Shown here: in pieces, positions 37,932 to 46,843 of the stretch
Layout: each line of letters starts with the position of its first letter
Numbering within the stretch: position 1 is the first letter of the stretch
DNA from: Ruminococcus bicirculans (ex Wegman et al. 2014)
Lineage (GTDB): Bacteria; Bacillota; Clostridia; Oscillospirales; Ruminococcaceae
Assembly (NCBI RefSeq): GCF_000723465.1
Contig: NZ_HF545616.1
Coordinates: 1-64,000 of the forward strand
Reading direction: 5' to 3'
Length of the DNA stretch: 64,000 nt
Translations under genes and position numbers: made by a program
The notes under the pieces: model-generated
Told to the model about the DNA's origin: nothing
What the model saw: the letters and a program-made list of their open reading frames with translations, nothing else
Database searches by the model: none

Positions 37932-39398
37932 TTAGAAACCATAGCCGTAATTATAGCCGCCAAGACCATTGCCATAGTTTCCATAGTAATCGTTGTAGTC
38001 GTCGTTGTTATTATTATTGTTATTGTTGTTCTGGTCGTTGTCATTTGACTCAGAAGTGTCCTCTGTGGATTCGCCGAGAACAACGTCAACATTTATCATT
38101 TTCTTGTTTCTGTATATAGTAAGCTGAACAGTGTCACCGACTTTGCACTTGTTCTTTATTTCATTCAGCTCGCTGATGTTTGATATAACAGTTCCGTTTA
38201 TGCCTATAACGATATCATTTTCCTGAATACCAGCCTTTTCAGAACCGCTTCCCTTAGTAACGCTCTTTACAAGGAAGCCCTGTGGGATACCATAGTATGA
38301 TGAATATGCGCTTGTGATGTCTGTGCCTGAAATTCCAAGGCTAGGTCTGCCTGTAACGTAACCGTTCTTCATAAGGTCCTCAACAATAGGGAGCGCCTCG
38401 TCGATAGGGATAGCAAACCCAAGTCCCTCGCCCACAGATGATGATACCTTTGCAGAGGTGATGCCTATTACCTGACCATATGCGTTGATGAGTGGTCCGC
38501 CTGAGTTACCGCTGTTGATAGAAGCGTCTGTCTGGATAAGATTCATTGTCCTGTCCTCAACAGTGAGCGTTCTGTCTGTTGCGGAGATTATACCTGCTGT
38601 TACAGAGTTTGCAAGTGAGAAGCCAAGTGGGTTGCCTATTACGATAGAAGCTTCACCTACCTGAAGATCTGCAGATGTGCCGAACTCAGCGGCTGTAAGT
38701 CCCTTTGCGTCTATCTTCAAAACTGCGATATCAGTCTGAGTGTCTTTGCCTACAAGGGTAGCTGTGTATGTGAGGTTGTCCTCATCGTCATCAGAGCTGC
38801 TGTCAGAGCTTGATTTGCTGTCATCTGATTTGCTTGAAGTATCGTTGTAGCTGTCAGGAAGCACAACTGAAATAGACTGTGCACCATCAACAACGTGTGC
38901 GTTGGTTACGATGTAGCCGTCCTCGCTCATTACGATACCTGAACCTGTTGCAGTGCCGTTTGAAAGGATACAGGAGATGCCTACAACAGAAGGTGAGACC
39001 TTCTTTACTATCTCAGGGATAGTCAGTGCGTCGGACGGAGTTGAGAGCTGCTGGATAGTTGGCAGATTTGAACGGTCAACAGTGCTTTTTGCACTGTTTG
39101 ATGAGCTGTCGTCCTTTGAAACAACGGTGCCGTTGTTTGAAGAGCCTACAGCGTTCTTTCCTGTAACAAGATTGTAGCCTACAATGGAAGTAGTTCCGAT
39201 AGCTGCAACGCAAAGCACTGCAATAATGCCTGAAAGCACCTTCTTGCCCTTTGACTTTTTCTTATTAGGATTGTATGTGAACTCATTCATGCTGCCTGCC
39301 TGAGCCTGATATTGATTATATCCGTTTTGCTGTGTATAGCTATTCTCAAAATTGTTATTATTGTTATCATTGAAGTTGTTGTTTCTGTATTCATTCAT
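37932..39398 (-). CDS. htrA: HtrA/DegP-type membrane serine protease
   Basis: This surface quality-control protease has 488 residues. An Asn/Gln-rich cytoplasmic head of about 45 residues is followed by a membrane helix (about 53-75), the trypsin-like domain with triad His168 (TNAHVV), Asp223 (TDIAVLKI) and Ser299 (GNSGGP), and a PDZ domain (about 360-455). A Ser/Asp-rich loop (about 185-208) is inserted between His and Asp. The C-terminus is an Asn run then Gly/Tyr repeats, an odd tail that may bind the wall. ATG follows AGGAGG. Monocistronic. Confidence 0.95.
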   Translation of the reverse strand: MNEYRNNNFNDNNNNNFENSYTQQNGYNQYQAQAGSMNEFTYNPNKKKSKGKKVLSGIIAVLCVAAIGTTSIVGYNLVTGKNAVGSSNNGTVVSKDDSSSNSAKSTVDRSNLPTIQQLSTPSDALTIPEIVKKVSPSVVGISCILSNGTATGSGIVMSEDGYIVTNAHVVDGAQSISVVLPDSYNDTSSKSDDSKSSSDSSSDDDEDNLTYTATLVGKDTQTDIAVLKIDAKGLTAAEFGTSADLQVGEASIVIGNPLGFSLANSVTAGIISATDRTLTVEDRTMNLIQTDASINSGNSGGPLINAYGQVIGITSAKVSSSVGEGLGFAIPIDEALPIVEDLMKNGYVTGRPSLGISGTDITSAYSSYYGIPQGFLVKSVTKGSGSEKAGIQENDIVIGINGTVISNISELNEIKNKCKVGDTVQLTIYRNKKMINVDVVLGESTEDTSESNDNDQNNNNNNNNNDDYNDYYGNYGNGLGGYNYGYGF

Positions 39399-39922
39399 GA
39401 TGAAAACCTCCTGGTATGTCAGCGGCGTGAGCCGTGGTAGTCAATTTTAACCGCCCCTTGTGGGGCTTTCTTGTTTCGTTATCTAATATTATACTTGTTT
39501 ATGTGAAAACTGTATGATAAATAGGACAATGTTTAATGTTTTTTACGGGAATATTACGTCATATTGCAGGCTTATTTCTTTCACATTTGGCTTTTTTTAT
39601 AGGTTCAAATTGCACAAATGCCTTTTTTGTATAGTTTTTTTTGCCTCCTTTTACATAATGTTAAGAACAGTTTTGCTTTTGCATATTTTAAATAAATATA
39701 TCAAATGTTTTTTGTGCATATCGGTAGAAATTTTTCGGATTTTATTCTTCAAAATGTAAAATTATTATTAATTGAAAGCTAAAATCTTGACGGCTACAGA
39801 GTTTTCAACCTTTTTTGACAAGATTTATTGCGAAATGCACAAAAAATGATTTTATAGTTTGTTTAAGGTGACTAAATCCTCCGCAAGCCTCGTTTTTATG
39901 TTATCTTAAACGTTTAACATCC

Positions 39923-39951
39923 TTGACAAAATACAGAGAAATTGATATAAT
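39923..39951 (+). promoter_or_regulatory. sigma-A promoter of the transporter supercluster
   Basis: Perfect TTGACA (39923-39928), a 17-base spacer and perfect TATAAT (39946-39951), about 260 bases before the first ATPase gene. Confidence 0.9.
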
Positions 39952-40031
39952 TAAGATTAGCTGAATGAACCCATTTTGGCATTTTACATAAAATTATGGG
40001 CTGATTTGCATAATTTATTGCCCGAAATTTG

Positions 40032-40060
40032 AACATATTGTACAAGAAATACAATATGTT
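40032..40060 (+). promoter_or_regulatory. Inverted repeat in the supercluster leader
   Basis: AACATATTGTA (40032-40042), a seven-base loop, TACAATATGTT (40050-40060): 11 perfect pairs in the transcribed leader. It is a hairpin or a roadblock operator; no T run, so not a terminator. Confidence 0.65.
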
Positions 40061-40209
40061 GTGGTCGTTGTGTGCTTCTGACACGATATGTGAATAATGC
40101 ACAAATATTTTAACCTTTGTTTGAGTATATTACATAGGTCAAAATGACCAATGCAGTGGATGAGATGAGGGCGAAGACCCTGTTTGATGTGATAAAGGAG
40201 CCATGCGGT

Positions 40210-40887
40210 ATGGACACTATACTTTCAACTGAAAATCTGTGCCGTGACTTTAAGATCGGCGACGGAAGCGTTGTGAATGCGCTGAAAAATATCAACATCG
40301 AAATAGAAAAGGGCAAGCTGACGATCCTTAGAGGACGTTCAGGAAGCGGTAAGACTACTCTTATCAATATTCTTGGAGCGCTTGACAAGCCAACAAAGGG
40401 CAAGGTCATGTTTGGCGGACGGGATATTACAAGGCTTTCTGAAAGAGCCAGAGATGATATACGACGGTATAAAATGGCGTTCGTGTTCCAATCTGTGGCA
40501 CTCATGTCGGGAATGACCGCTTATGAAAACGTTGACTTTGGTCTAAGACTTGCGAAATATCCATATGAAGAAAGGGATAAGCGCACAAGGGAATGTCTGC
40601 GAAGCGTGGGACTTGAAAAGCGAATGTTCCACCGGCCGGGGGAAATGTCCGGTGGTGAACAGCAGCGAGTTGCTATAGCAAGAGCTATCGCACATAAGCC
40701 TGACATAATTTTTGCGGACGAGCCTACTGCCGAGCTTGATACGGCAACTGCGCTCCATGTTGTAAAGCTTTTCAAAGAGCTGGTGGCGAGAGATGAGATG
40801 ACTATCATAATGACCACTCACGACCCCAGCATGATAGATATAGCTGATAAGGTTTATACATTAGAGGACGGTGAGATAGTTGAGTGA
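40210..40887 (+). CDS. ABC ATPase, LolD/MacB type
   Basis: This 225-residue ATPase belongs to the class that pairs with FtsX-like permeases. Walker A is GRSGSGKT (42-49), the signature MSGGEQQRVAIARAI, Walker B IIFADEPTAELD. The start at 40210 is chosen because AAGGAG ends nine bases upstream; the ORF could open at 40144 but without a ribosome site. It overlaps the next ATPase gene by eight bases. No permease of its class is adjacent; the FtsX permease at 55063 is the nearest candidate partner. Confidence 0.9.
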   Translation: MDTILSTENLCRDFKIGDGSVVNALKNINIEIEKGKLTILRGRSGSGKTTLINILGALDKPTKGKVMFGGRDITRLSERARDDIRRYKMAFVFQSVALMSGMTAYENVDFGLRLAKYPYEERDKRTRECLRSVGLEKRMFHRPGEMSGGEQQRVAIARAIAHKPDIIFADEPTAELDTATALHVVKLFKELVARDEMTIIMTTHDPSMIDIADKVYTLEDGEIVE

Positions 40888-41827
40888 TGAACTTGATACT
40901 ATTGTAGCTGCCGACAATGATAAATATATGATACGGTGTGAAAATCTGGTGAAGATCTACAAAACTTCTGATGTTGAGGTGGTGGCGCTCCAAGGACTTG
41001 ACCTGGATGTCGAGCGTGGAGAACTCATGGCGATCGTCGGAAACTCAGGAAGTGGTAAATCGACGCTGCTCAATATGCTTGGAGGACTTGATAAGCCTTC
41101 GGCGGGAAACCTTTATGTGGACGGTAAGGACCTTCTGAAGTTTACTGATAAGGATTATATGGAGTATAAAAGGAACACCGTAGGCTTTGTGTGGCAGAAT
41201 AATGCAAGAAATCTTGTGCCGTATCTTACGGCTGTGCAGAATGTTGAGCTCCCTATGCTGCTCAACGGCGAGCATAAAAGACGGCAGAAAGCACTGGAGC
41301 TGCTTGACAGAGTGGGACTGCTGAAAAGAAAAAACAGCAGGCTTGACCAGATGTCGGGAGGCGAACAGCAAAGAGTTGCAATAGCTATTGCATTGGCAAA
41401 TGATCCGAGATTACTGTTGGCTGATGAACCTACAGGCTCGGTGGATACAAAGACTTCCAATATGATACTTGATATATTCAAGGAGCTTAATAAAGATGAG
41501 AAGATCACTATAGTGATCGTTACCCATGACCTTAAGCTTGCCGATCATATCGACAGAGTGGTGGCTATCAGAGATGGAAGAACAAGCTCTGAGATCGTAA
41601 GAAAGCGTTCTTATGTGGAGGAGCTTAATGAAATGGGAGATATCGTGCTGGTTGAGAACAGCGAGGAAACGGCTCATGAAGAGCTTATCGTCCTCGACAG
41701 ATCCGGACGGCTGCAGCTCCCGAAGGACTTTATGGACGCTCTTGAGATAAAAGGCGGCGATAAGGTCAAGGTCGAACTTGATGAGAACGGCGAAAAGCTT
41801 GTGCTGTTCAGATCGGGGGGGACGTAA
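40880..41827 (+). CDS. ABC ATPase with C-terminal AbrB-like domain
   Basis: A second LolD/MacB-type ATPase, 315 residues: Walker A GNSGSGKS (54-61), signature MSGGEQQRVAIAIAL, Walker B LLLADEPTGSVD. Beyond the ATPase, residues about 267-311 (VLDRSGRLQLPKDFMDALEI and following) read like a SpoVT/AbrB swapped-hairpin domain, normally a DNA-binding or dimerisation unit. That fusion is unusual. The start is TTG 40880, overlapping the preceding gene. With the first ATPase it could form a heterodimer. Confidence 0.88.
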   Translation: MSDELDTIVAADNDKYMIRCENLVKIYKTSDVEVVALQGLDLDVERGELMAIVGNSGSGKSTLLNMLGGLDKPSAGNLYVDGKDLLKFTDKDYMEYKRNTVGFVWQNNARNLVPYLTAVQNVELPMLLNGEHKRRQKALELLDRVGLLKRKNSRLDQMSGGEQQRVAIAIALANDPRLLLADEPTGSVDTKTSNMILDIFKELNKDEKITIVIVTHDLKLADHIDRVVAIRDGRTSSEIVRKRSYVEELNEMGDIVLVENSEETAHEELIVLDRSGRLQLPKDFMDALEIKGGDKVKVELDENGEKLVLFRSGGT

Positions 41828-41958
41828 GCTTTATTTTCTTTATTTCCCGTGGGGGATCACATAATGAAGAGGTTCTATACTATTTATATTAGAATGTAAT
41901 TAAGTAGGCTTGATTCTCGCAAAACCAAAAGCAATTTATTTAGAAAGGTGGATTCATA

Positions 41959-44925
41959 GTGAAAGACACAATGTTTAGGCGTGTTATTGCTTCCGCATTG
42001 GCACTTGCTCTGTGTGCAAGCGCATCAGTTCCAGCATTTGCAGACAGTGAAGCGGCGGACGACAGCACTCTAGGCACGCAGGCAACTGCTGATGATTCTG
42101 CAACAGGCGACGGAAGCTCCGCTGCCACGACGGGTACCGATTCGATCCGTCAGACTTCTTATACTAACTATGTAAAGAAGTATACCGACGCTGCAAGACC
42201 TGATCAGACAGTCGAGGTCTTGGGAAAGGATTACGATCCTGCTTCAGTAACAGACGCTCAGATCACTGTAACTACAGTAGATGGAGAGAATGATGTTATG
42301 CAGTGGGCAAATCAGGAGGGTTCAGTTTCTTGGACGGTGAACATTCCTGAAACAGGCGTCTACAATATCAAGATGATATATGAGGCACTTGAAAGCAACA
42401 CAAACGACGTTGAGTTTTCGTTGCTTATCGACGGCGAAAGCCCATATGCAACAGCGTCAAGAATCACGCTGAGCAAGAGATGGATCAACGAATCTGAGAT
42501 CAAACAGGATTCAAGACAGAACGATATCCGTCCTGGACAGATATCGACTCCATGCTGGCAGGAAACTCCTCTGGAAGACATCGACGGACTGTTTAACGAG
42601 CCGCTGGAGTTCTATATGGAGGCTGGCGAACATACGATAACATTTGAATCTGAAAAGGCTGAGTTTGCTGTCAAGAGCTTTACTTTCTATCAGTATGAAG
42701 CACCTGCTGCTTACACAGCACCATCAGACAGCGATCTGACACAGGCTCAGGGACAGAAGATCACTCTTGAGGGTGAAACTGCTGCCTACAAGTCATCAAG
42801 AACTCTTTATCCTACAGCAGATAAGAGCTCTTATCTCACATCGAGCGCAAACGGCTCAAGCCCTACTAAAACAAGATATAATACTATCGGTTCAGGAAGC
42901 TGGACGCAGTCAACTCAGACAGTAACATGGGAGTTCAATGTTGACAAGGCTGGCTACTATAAGATAGGTATAAGAGGCAGACAGGATCAGATGAGAGGTA
43001 TGTACTCCAACAGACGTCTTTATGTCAATGGCGAAGTACCTTGCCTTGAAGCTAATCAGATAAAGTTCTACTACGATACAGACTGGAGCATCACAACGCC
43101 AAAGTCTGAAAACGGCGACGATCTTTATTTCTACCTCCAGGCAGGCACAAACACTATTTCTCTGGAAGCAGTTCCTGGTGAGATCGGTGAGATCATGGGC
43201 GATCTGGACGAGCTTGTTTATAACATAAACAGCTACTATAGACAGATCAGACAGATCACAGGTCCTGATCCTGATGAATACAACAACTACATGATCGACA
43301 CAGCCATCCCTTCTATCGTTCCTGATTTCAAGGAATATGCTAAGACATTGAGAGATAAGAAGGCTGAGATCGAGAAGCTTTCAGGTTCAGGCGGAACTGA
43401 GGCTGAAACTCTTGAGAAAATGGCTATCGTTCTTGATAAGTGTATAAAGAAGCCTGACCTTATCCCTGAGATGATGTCACAGATCAAGGATAACATCACA
43501 TCGGTTTCTTCTTTCGTAAACCAGTATCGTGAGCAGCCTCTTGAAGTCGATATGATCGAGGTAGCTACTTCCGATCAGGATTTCACTTCATGTGACAAGT
43601 CATTCTTTGGCTCACTTGGCTTCGGCTTCAAGGGCTTTATCGGTTCATTCTTTGAGGACTACAACGCACTGTCCGATGAGGACGAAAGCGCTATGGAGTG
43701 CTGGGTAATGCTCGGTCGTGATAACGCTGAGGCTCTCCAGCAGCTCATTTCAAGTGAATACAATCCAACAGCTAAAACAAAGATCAATCTTAAGCTCGTT
43801 CAGGGTGGTATCGTTGAGGCTACATTTGCAGGCAAGGGTCCTGACCTCGCTCTCTTCATGGGCGGCGACTTCCCTATCCAGCTTGCAGCCCGTGGCGTTC
43901 TTACAGATCTCACCACATTCAGCGACTTTGACGAGGTAAAGACACGTTTTGCAGACGACGCTACTGTTCTTTATCAGTACAACGGCGGTACATACGGTCT
44001 TCCATGTGACCAGACCTTCCCAATGCTGTTCTATCGTTCTGATATCCTCAGCGAGTACGGTATCGACCCAGCAACAGATCTTAACACTTGGGACGGACTT
44101 CTTAACTGTCTGCCAACACTTCAGAGAAACTACCTTGAAGTTGGTCTTATCCTCCCTGTAATGACAAGTACAGGCGGAACAACTCAGGTATCTGCTATCA
44201 CAGAGCCTGGTAACACATTCGCTATGCTTCTTCTCCAGCAGGGTCTTAACTACTACAACGAAGAGCAGACAAAGACAACATTCGATACTCAGGAGGCTGT
44301 AAACGCTTTCGATACTTGGACAAAGTTCTATACAACATACAGCTTCCAGCAGACATATGACGCATTCACACGTTTCAGAACAGGTGATATGCCGGTAGTT
44401 ATCCAGAACTACACATTCTATAACCAGCTTTCTGTAGCCGCTCCTGAGATCAAGGGCTGCTGGGGATTCCAGCCAGTTCCTGGTACTGTTCAGGAAGACG
44501 GAACTATCAACCACGCAGCAAACTCCAATGGTTCAGGTGCTATTATCTTCACAAAGGCAGCAGATCAGGAGGGCGCTTGGGACTTCATCAAGTGGTTCAC
44601 CTCAACTGACGCTCAGGTCAAGTACGGTAACAACATCGAGTCTATCCTTGGTACAATGGGTAGATATGCAACAGCTAACGAAGAAGCTCTTCAGCAGTTG
44701 TCTTGGACAACTTCAGAAGTAAATCTTCTTCTTGACCAGCTTAATTCACAGGTAGAGATCCCGATCATTCCTGCATCTTACGGTGTAACAAGAAACGTTA
44801 TGAACGCATTCAGAGCTGTAGTTAATGACTACGACAACGCTCGTGATACACTGTTCTGGTACAATAAGGATATCAATGACGAGATCACTCGTAAGCTTGA
44901 AGATCTTGGTCTGTACGACAATTAA
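41959..44925 (+). CDS. Giant secreted solute-binding protein with sugar-binding-like modules
   Basis: 988 residues. A signal peptide ends AxA-type (ASVPAFA), with no lipobox cysteine. Two beta-sandwich modules follow (about 60-235 and 260-410) with CBM6/35-like features (WTVNIPETGVYNIKMIYEA and VTWEFNVDKAGYYKIGIRG), then a helical spacer (about 410-520) and a bacterial extracellular solute-binding domain of the sugar class (about 540-980; YNGGTYGLPCDQTFPMLFYR). Usual sugar-binding proteins are about 430 residues, so this is more than double. GTG 41959 follows AAAGGTGG. It is the binding partner for the permeases downstream; how it is anchored is unclear. Confidence 0.88.
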   Translation: MKDTMFRRVIASALALALCASASVPAFADSEAADDSTLGTQATADDSATGDGSSAATTGTDSIRQTSYTNYVKKYTDAARPDQTVEVLGKDYDPASVTDAQITVTTVDGENDVMQWANQEGSVSWTVNIPETGVYNIKMIYEALESNTNDVEFSLLIDGESPYATASRITLSKRWINESEIKQDSRQNDIRPGQISTPCWQETPLEDIDGLFNEPLEFYMEAGEHTITFESEKAEFAVKSFTFYQYEAPAAYTAPSDSDLTQAQGQKITLEGETAAYKSSRTLYPTADKSSYLTSSANGSSPTKTRYNTIGSGSWTQSTQTVTWEFNVDKAGYYKIGIRGRQDQMRGMYSNRRLYVNGEVPCLEANQIKFYYDTDWSITTPKSENGDDLYFYLQAGTNTISLEAVPGEIGEIMGDLDELVYNINSYYRQIRQITGPDPDEYNNYMIDTAIPSIVPDFKEYAKTLRDKKAEIEKLSGSGGTEAETLEKMAIVLDKCIKKPDLIPEMMSQIKDNITSVSSFVNQYREQPLEVDMIEVATSDQDFTSCDKSFFGSLGFGFKGFIGSFFEDYNALSDEDESAMECWVMLGRDNAEALQQLISSEYNPTAKTKINLKLVQGGIVEATFAGKGPDLALFMGGDFPIQLAARGVLTDLTTFSDFDEVKTRFADDATVLYQYNGGTYGLPCDQTFPMLFYRSDILSEYGIDPATDLNTWDGLLNCLPTLQRNYLEVGLILPVMTSTGGTTQVSAITEPGNTFAMLLLQQGLNYYNEEQTKTTFDTQEAVNAFDTWTKFYTTYSFQQTYDAFTRFRTGDMPVVIQNYTFYNQLSVAAPEIKGCWGFQPVPGTVQEDGTINHAANSNGSGAIIFTKAADQEGAWDFIKWFTSTDAQVKYGNNIESILGTMGRYATANEEALQQLSWTTSEVNLLLDQLNSQVEIPIIPASYGVTRNVMNAFRAVVNDYDNARDTLFWYNKDINDEITRKLEDLGLYDN

Positions 44926-44942
44926 TGAAAGGGGAGTAACTA

Positions 44943-45881
44943 ATGGCCAAAACCAATCCTGAAGCGCCTATGATAAAACAGGGCAAGTGGAAGTACACAT
45001 GGCACATGATGAAAACCAACAAGGCTTGCTATGCAATGCTCCTGCCTTTCATGTCTTTGTTCATTATCTTCACGGTAGTGCCTGTCGTAATGTCGCTGCC
45101 AATGGGCTTTACAAACTTTAACATGATCGAAACTCCTAAGTTCGTAGGACTTTCAAACTTCTATACGCTGTTCCTTAACGACGACGTATTCCTTATCGCA
45201 GTAAGAAACACTCTTATCTTTGCGATATTCACAGGACCGTTCTCTTATATCCTCAGCTTTATCATTGCTTGGCTGATAAACGAGATGAACGCATTCCTCA
45301 AAACCTTCTTCACATTCGTGTTCTATGCACCTTCTATGACAACTTCCGTATATGTTACCTGGCAGCTTATCCTGTCAGGTGACTCCTACGGTTACCTGAA
45401 CGCTGTGCTTATCGATCTGGGTATCCTGAACGAACCTGCACAGTGGCTCACAGATACAAACTATATCCTTACAGTTGTTATCATCGTTCAGCTTTGGATG
45501 TCAATGGGTGCAGGCTTCCTTGCTATCCGTGCAGGCTTCCAGAACATTGATAAGTCAATGTACGAAGCAGGTGCTATCGAGGGTATCAAGAACAGATGGC
45601 AGGAGCTTTTCTACATCACTATCCCTTCAATGGGACCACAGCTTCTGTTCGCTGCCGTTATCCAGATCTCAGCATCATTCACAGTCGGTGTTGTTGGTCA
45701 GAACCTCGTAGGTCTGCCTTCAACAGACTATGCAGCTCACACGATCATGAACCACGCAACAGACTATGGTAACATTCGTTACGAAATGGGTTATGCGTCA
45801 GCAATATGTTTCGTATTGTTCGCTGCAATGCTCCTTGCCAATAAGGGTATCAACTGGCTCTTAGGCAAGTATCTTGACTAA
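44943..45881 (+). CDS. Sugar ABC permease, MalF type (pair 1)
   Basis: This 312-residue inner-membrane subunit has about six helices and the ATPase-docking EAA loop YEAGAIEGIKNRWQELFYIT. It is of the binding-protein-dependent sugar uptake class. It follows the solute-binding gene after 17 bases and precedes its MalG-type partner, so the three form an importer. ATG 44943 has AAAGGGGAG upstream. No dedicated sugar-type ATPase (MsmX/MalK class) is encoded in the window, so a shared one elsewhere is likely. Confidence 0.92.
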   Translation: MAKTNPEAPMIKQGKWKYTWHMMKTNKACYAMLLPFMSLFIIFTVVPVVMSLPMGFTNFNMIETPKFVGLSNFYTLFLNDDVFLIAVRNTLIFAIFTGPFSYILSFIIAWLINEMNAFLKTFFTFVFYAPSMTTSVYVTWQLILSGDSYGYLNAVLIDLGILNEPAQWLTDTNYILTVVIIVQLWMSMGAGFLAIRAGFQNIDKSMYEAGAIEGIKNRWQELFYITIPSMGPQLLFAAVIQISASFTVGVVGQNLVGLPSTDYAAHTIMNHATDYGNIRYEMGYASAICFVLFAAMLLANKGINWLLGKYLD

Positions 45882-45899
45882 AGGAGGGGAGTATATAAA

Positions 45900-46802
45900 A
45901 TGGCTAGAAAAAGAAAAAAGCAGCAGTCTATTGAAAAGCTGAAGGTCAAAGAGAAAAAGGCGAGAGTCAATGGTTCTCTTGGCGGAGATATAGTTATTTT
46001 CGTATTCCTCTGTCTCCTTGGTGCATTCATGGTGTTCCCGCTGTATTACTCAGTTATCCAGTCTATGAAGCCTGTTGAGGAGCTGTTCGTGTTCCCTCCA
46101 AAGCTTTATGTACTGAATCCGACTACCAACAACTTCTCAGATATGTTCAAGGTAGCCGCAAGCTCATGGCAGGTACCGCTGTCAAGATATATCTTCAACA
46201 GCTTCTTTATTACAATAGTAATTTGTATCTGCAACCTTTTCGTTTGCTGCTGCGCAGCATTCGTTCTTGCAAAGTGTAAATTCCCAGGAAACAAGGTCAT
46301 TAACCAGATCATCGTTATTGCCCTCCTGTTCTCCTCAAATGCAACATGGATCATGCAGTTCCTCGTAATGGCTAAGCTCCATATGATCGATACATACTGG
46401 GCATTGATCCTCCCAAGCATTTCAACATCAATGGGTCTTTACCTCATGCGTCAGAGCATGACAACCATCCACGACTCCATGGTGGAAGCGGCTAAGGTGG
46501 ACGGCGCAGGTCTGTTCAGGATCTGTTGGCAGATCGTCGTTCCAAACTCAAAGCCAGCTTTGATGACACTTATCATCTTCGCTTTCCAGGGAGCATGGAA
46601 CATTCAGGGCGGAGCACTTATCTACTCCGAGCAGCTCAAAACACTACCTACAGTTGTACAGCAGATCACAGCAGCAGGTCTTGCTCGTCAGGGCGTTACA
46701 TTTGCCGCAGCAGTTGTACTTCTGATACCACCACTGATCGTATTCCTTGTAGCTCAGGGCAACGTCATGGAAACAATGGCTAACTCAGGTATGAAGGATT
46801 AA
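45900..46802 (+). CDS. Sugar ABC permease, MalG type (pair 1)
   Basis: This 300-residue partner permease has a very basic N-terminal 30 residues, six helices and the EAA loop EAAKVDGAGLFRICWQIVVP. ATG 45900 follows AGGAGGGGAG. With the preceding gene it would form the channel. The C-terminal GNVMETMANSGMKD is typical of this subfamily. Confidence 0.92.
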   Translation: MARKRKKQQSIEKLKVKEKKARVNGSLGGDIVIFVFLCLLGAFMVFPLYYSVIQSMKPVEELFVFPPKLYVLNPTTNNFSDMFKVAASSWQVPLSRYIFNSFFITIVICICNLFVCCCAAFVLAKCKFPGNKVINQIIVIALLFSSNATWIMQFLVMAKLHMIDTYWALILPSISTSMGLYLMRQSMTTIHDSMVEAAKVDGAGLFRICWQIVVPNSKPALMTLIIFAFQGAWNIQGGALIYSEQLKTLPTVVQQITAAGLARQGVTFAAAVVLLIPPLIVFLVAQGNVMETMANSGMKD

Positions 46803-46843
46803 TTTGAACTTAGATTATAGAAAAGGAAAAAAGGTGATAAGTA

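Larger units (their letters stand above)
39399..40209. other. 811-base AT-rich divergent intergenic region
   Basis: No gene is supported here. On the minus side, the htrA leader contains two small hairpins (GCCCC-ACAA-GGGGC near 39453-39466 and CGGC/GCCG) and a TATAAT near 39487-39494 without a clear -35. On the plus side a strong promoter at 39923 starts a leader of about 250 bases with an 11-base-pair inverted repeat. The ORF opening at 40144 is not used as a start because it lacks a ribosome site. Confidence 0.65.

Noticed and set aside
40144-40209. Longer N-terminus for the first LolD-type ATPase from ATG 40144
   Set aside because: No ribosome site precedes it, while AAGGAG sits nine bases before ATG 40210 and the protein begins in family style there.
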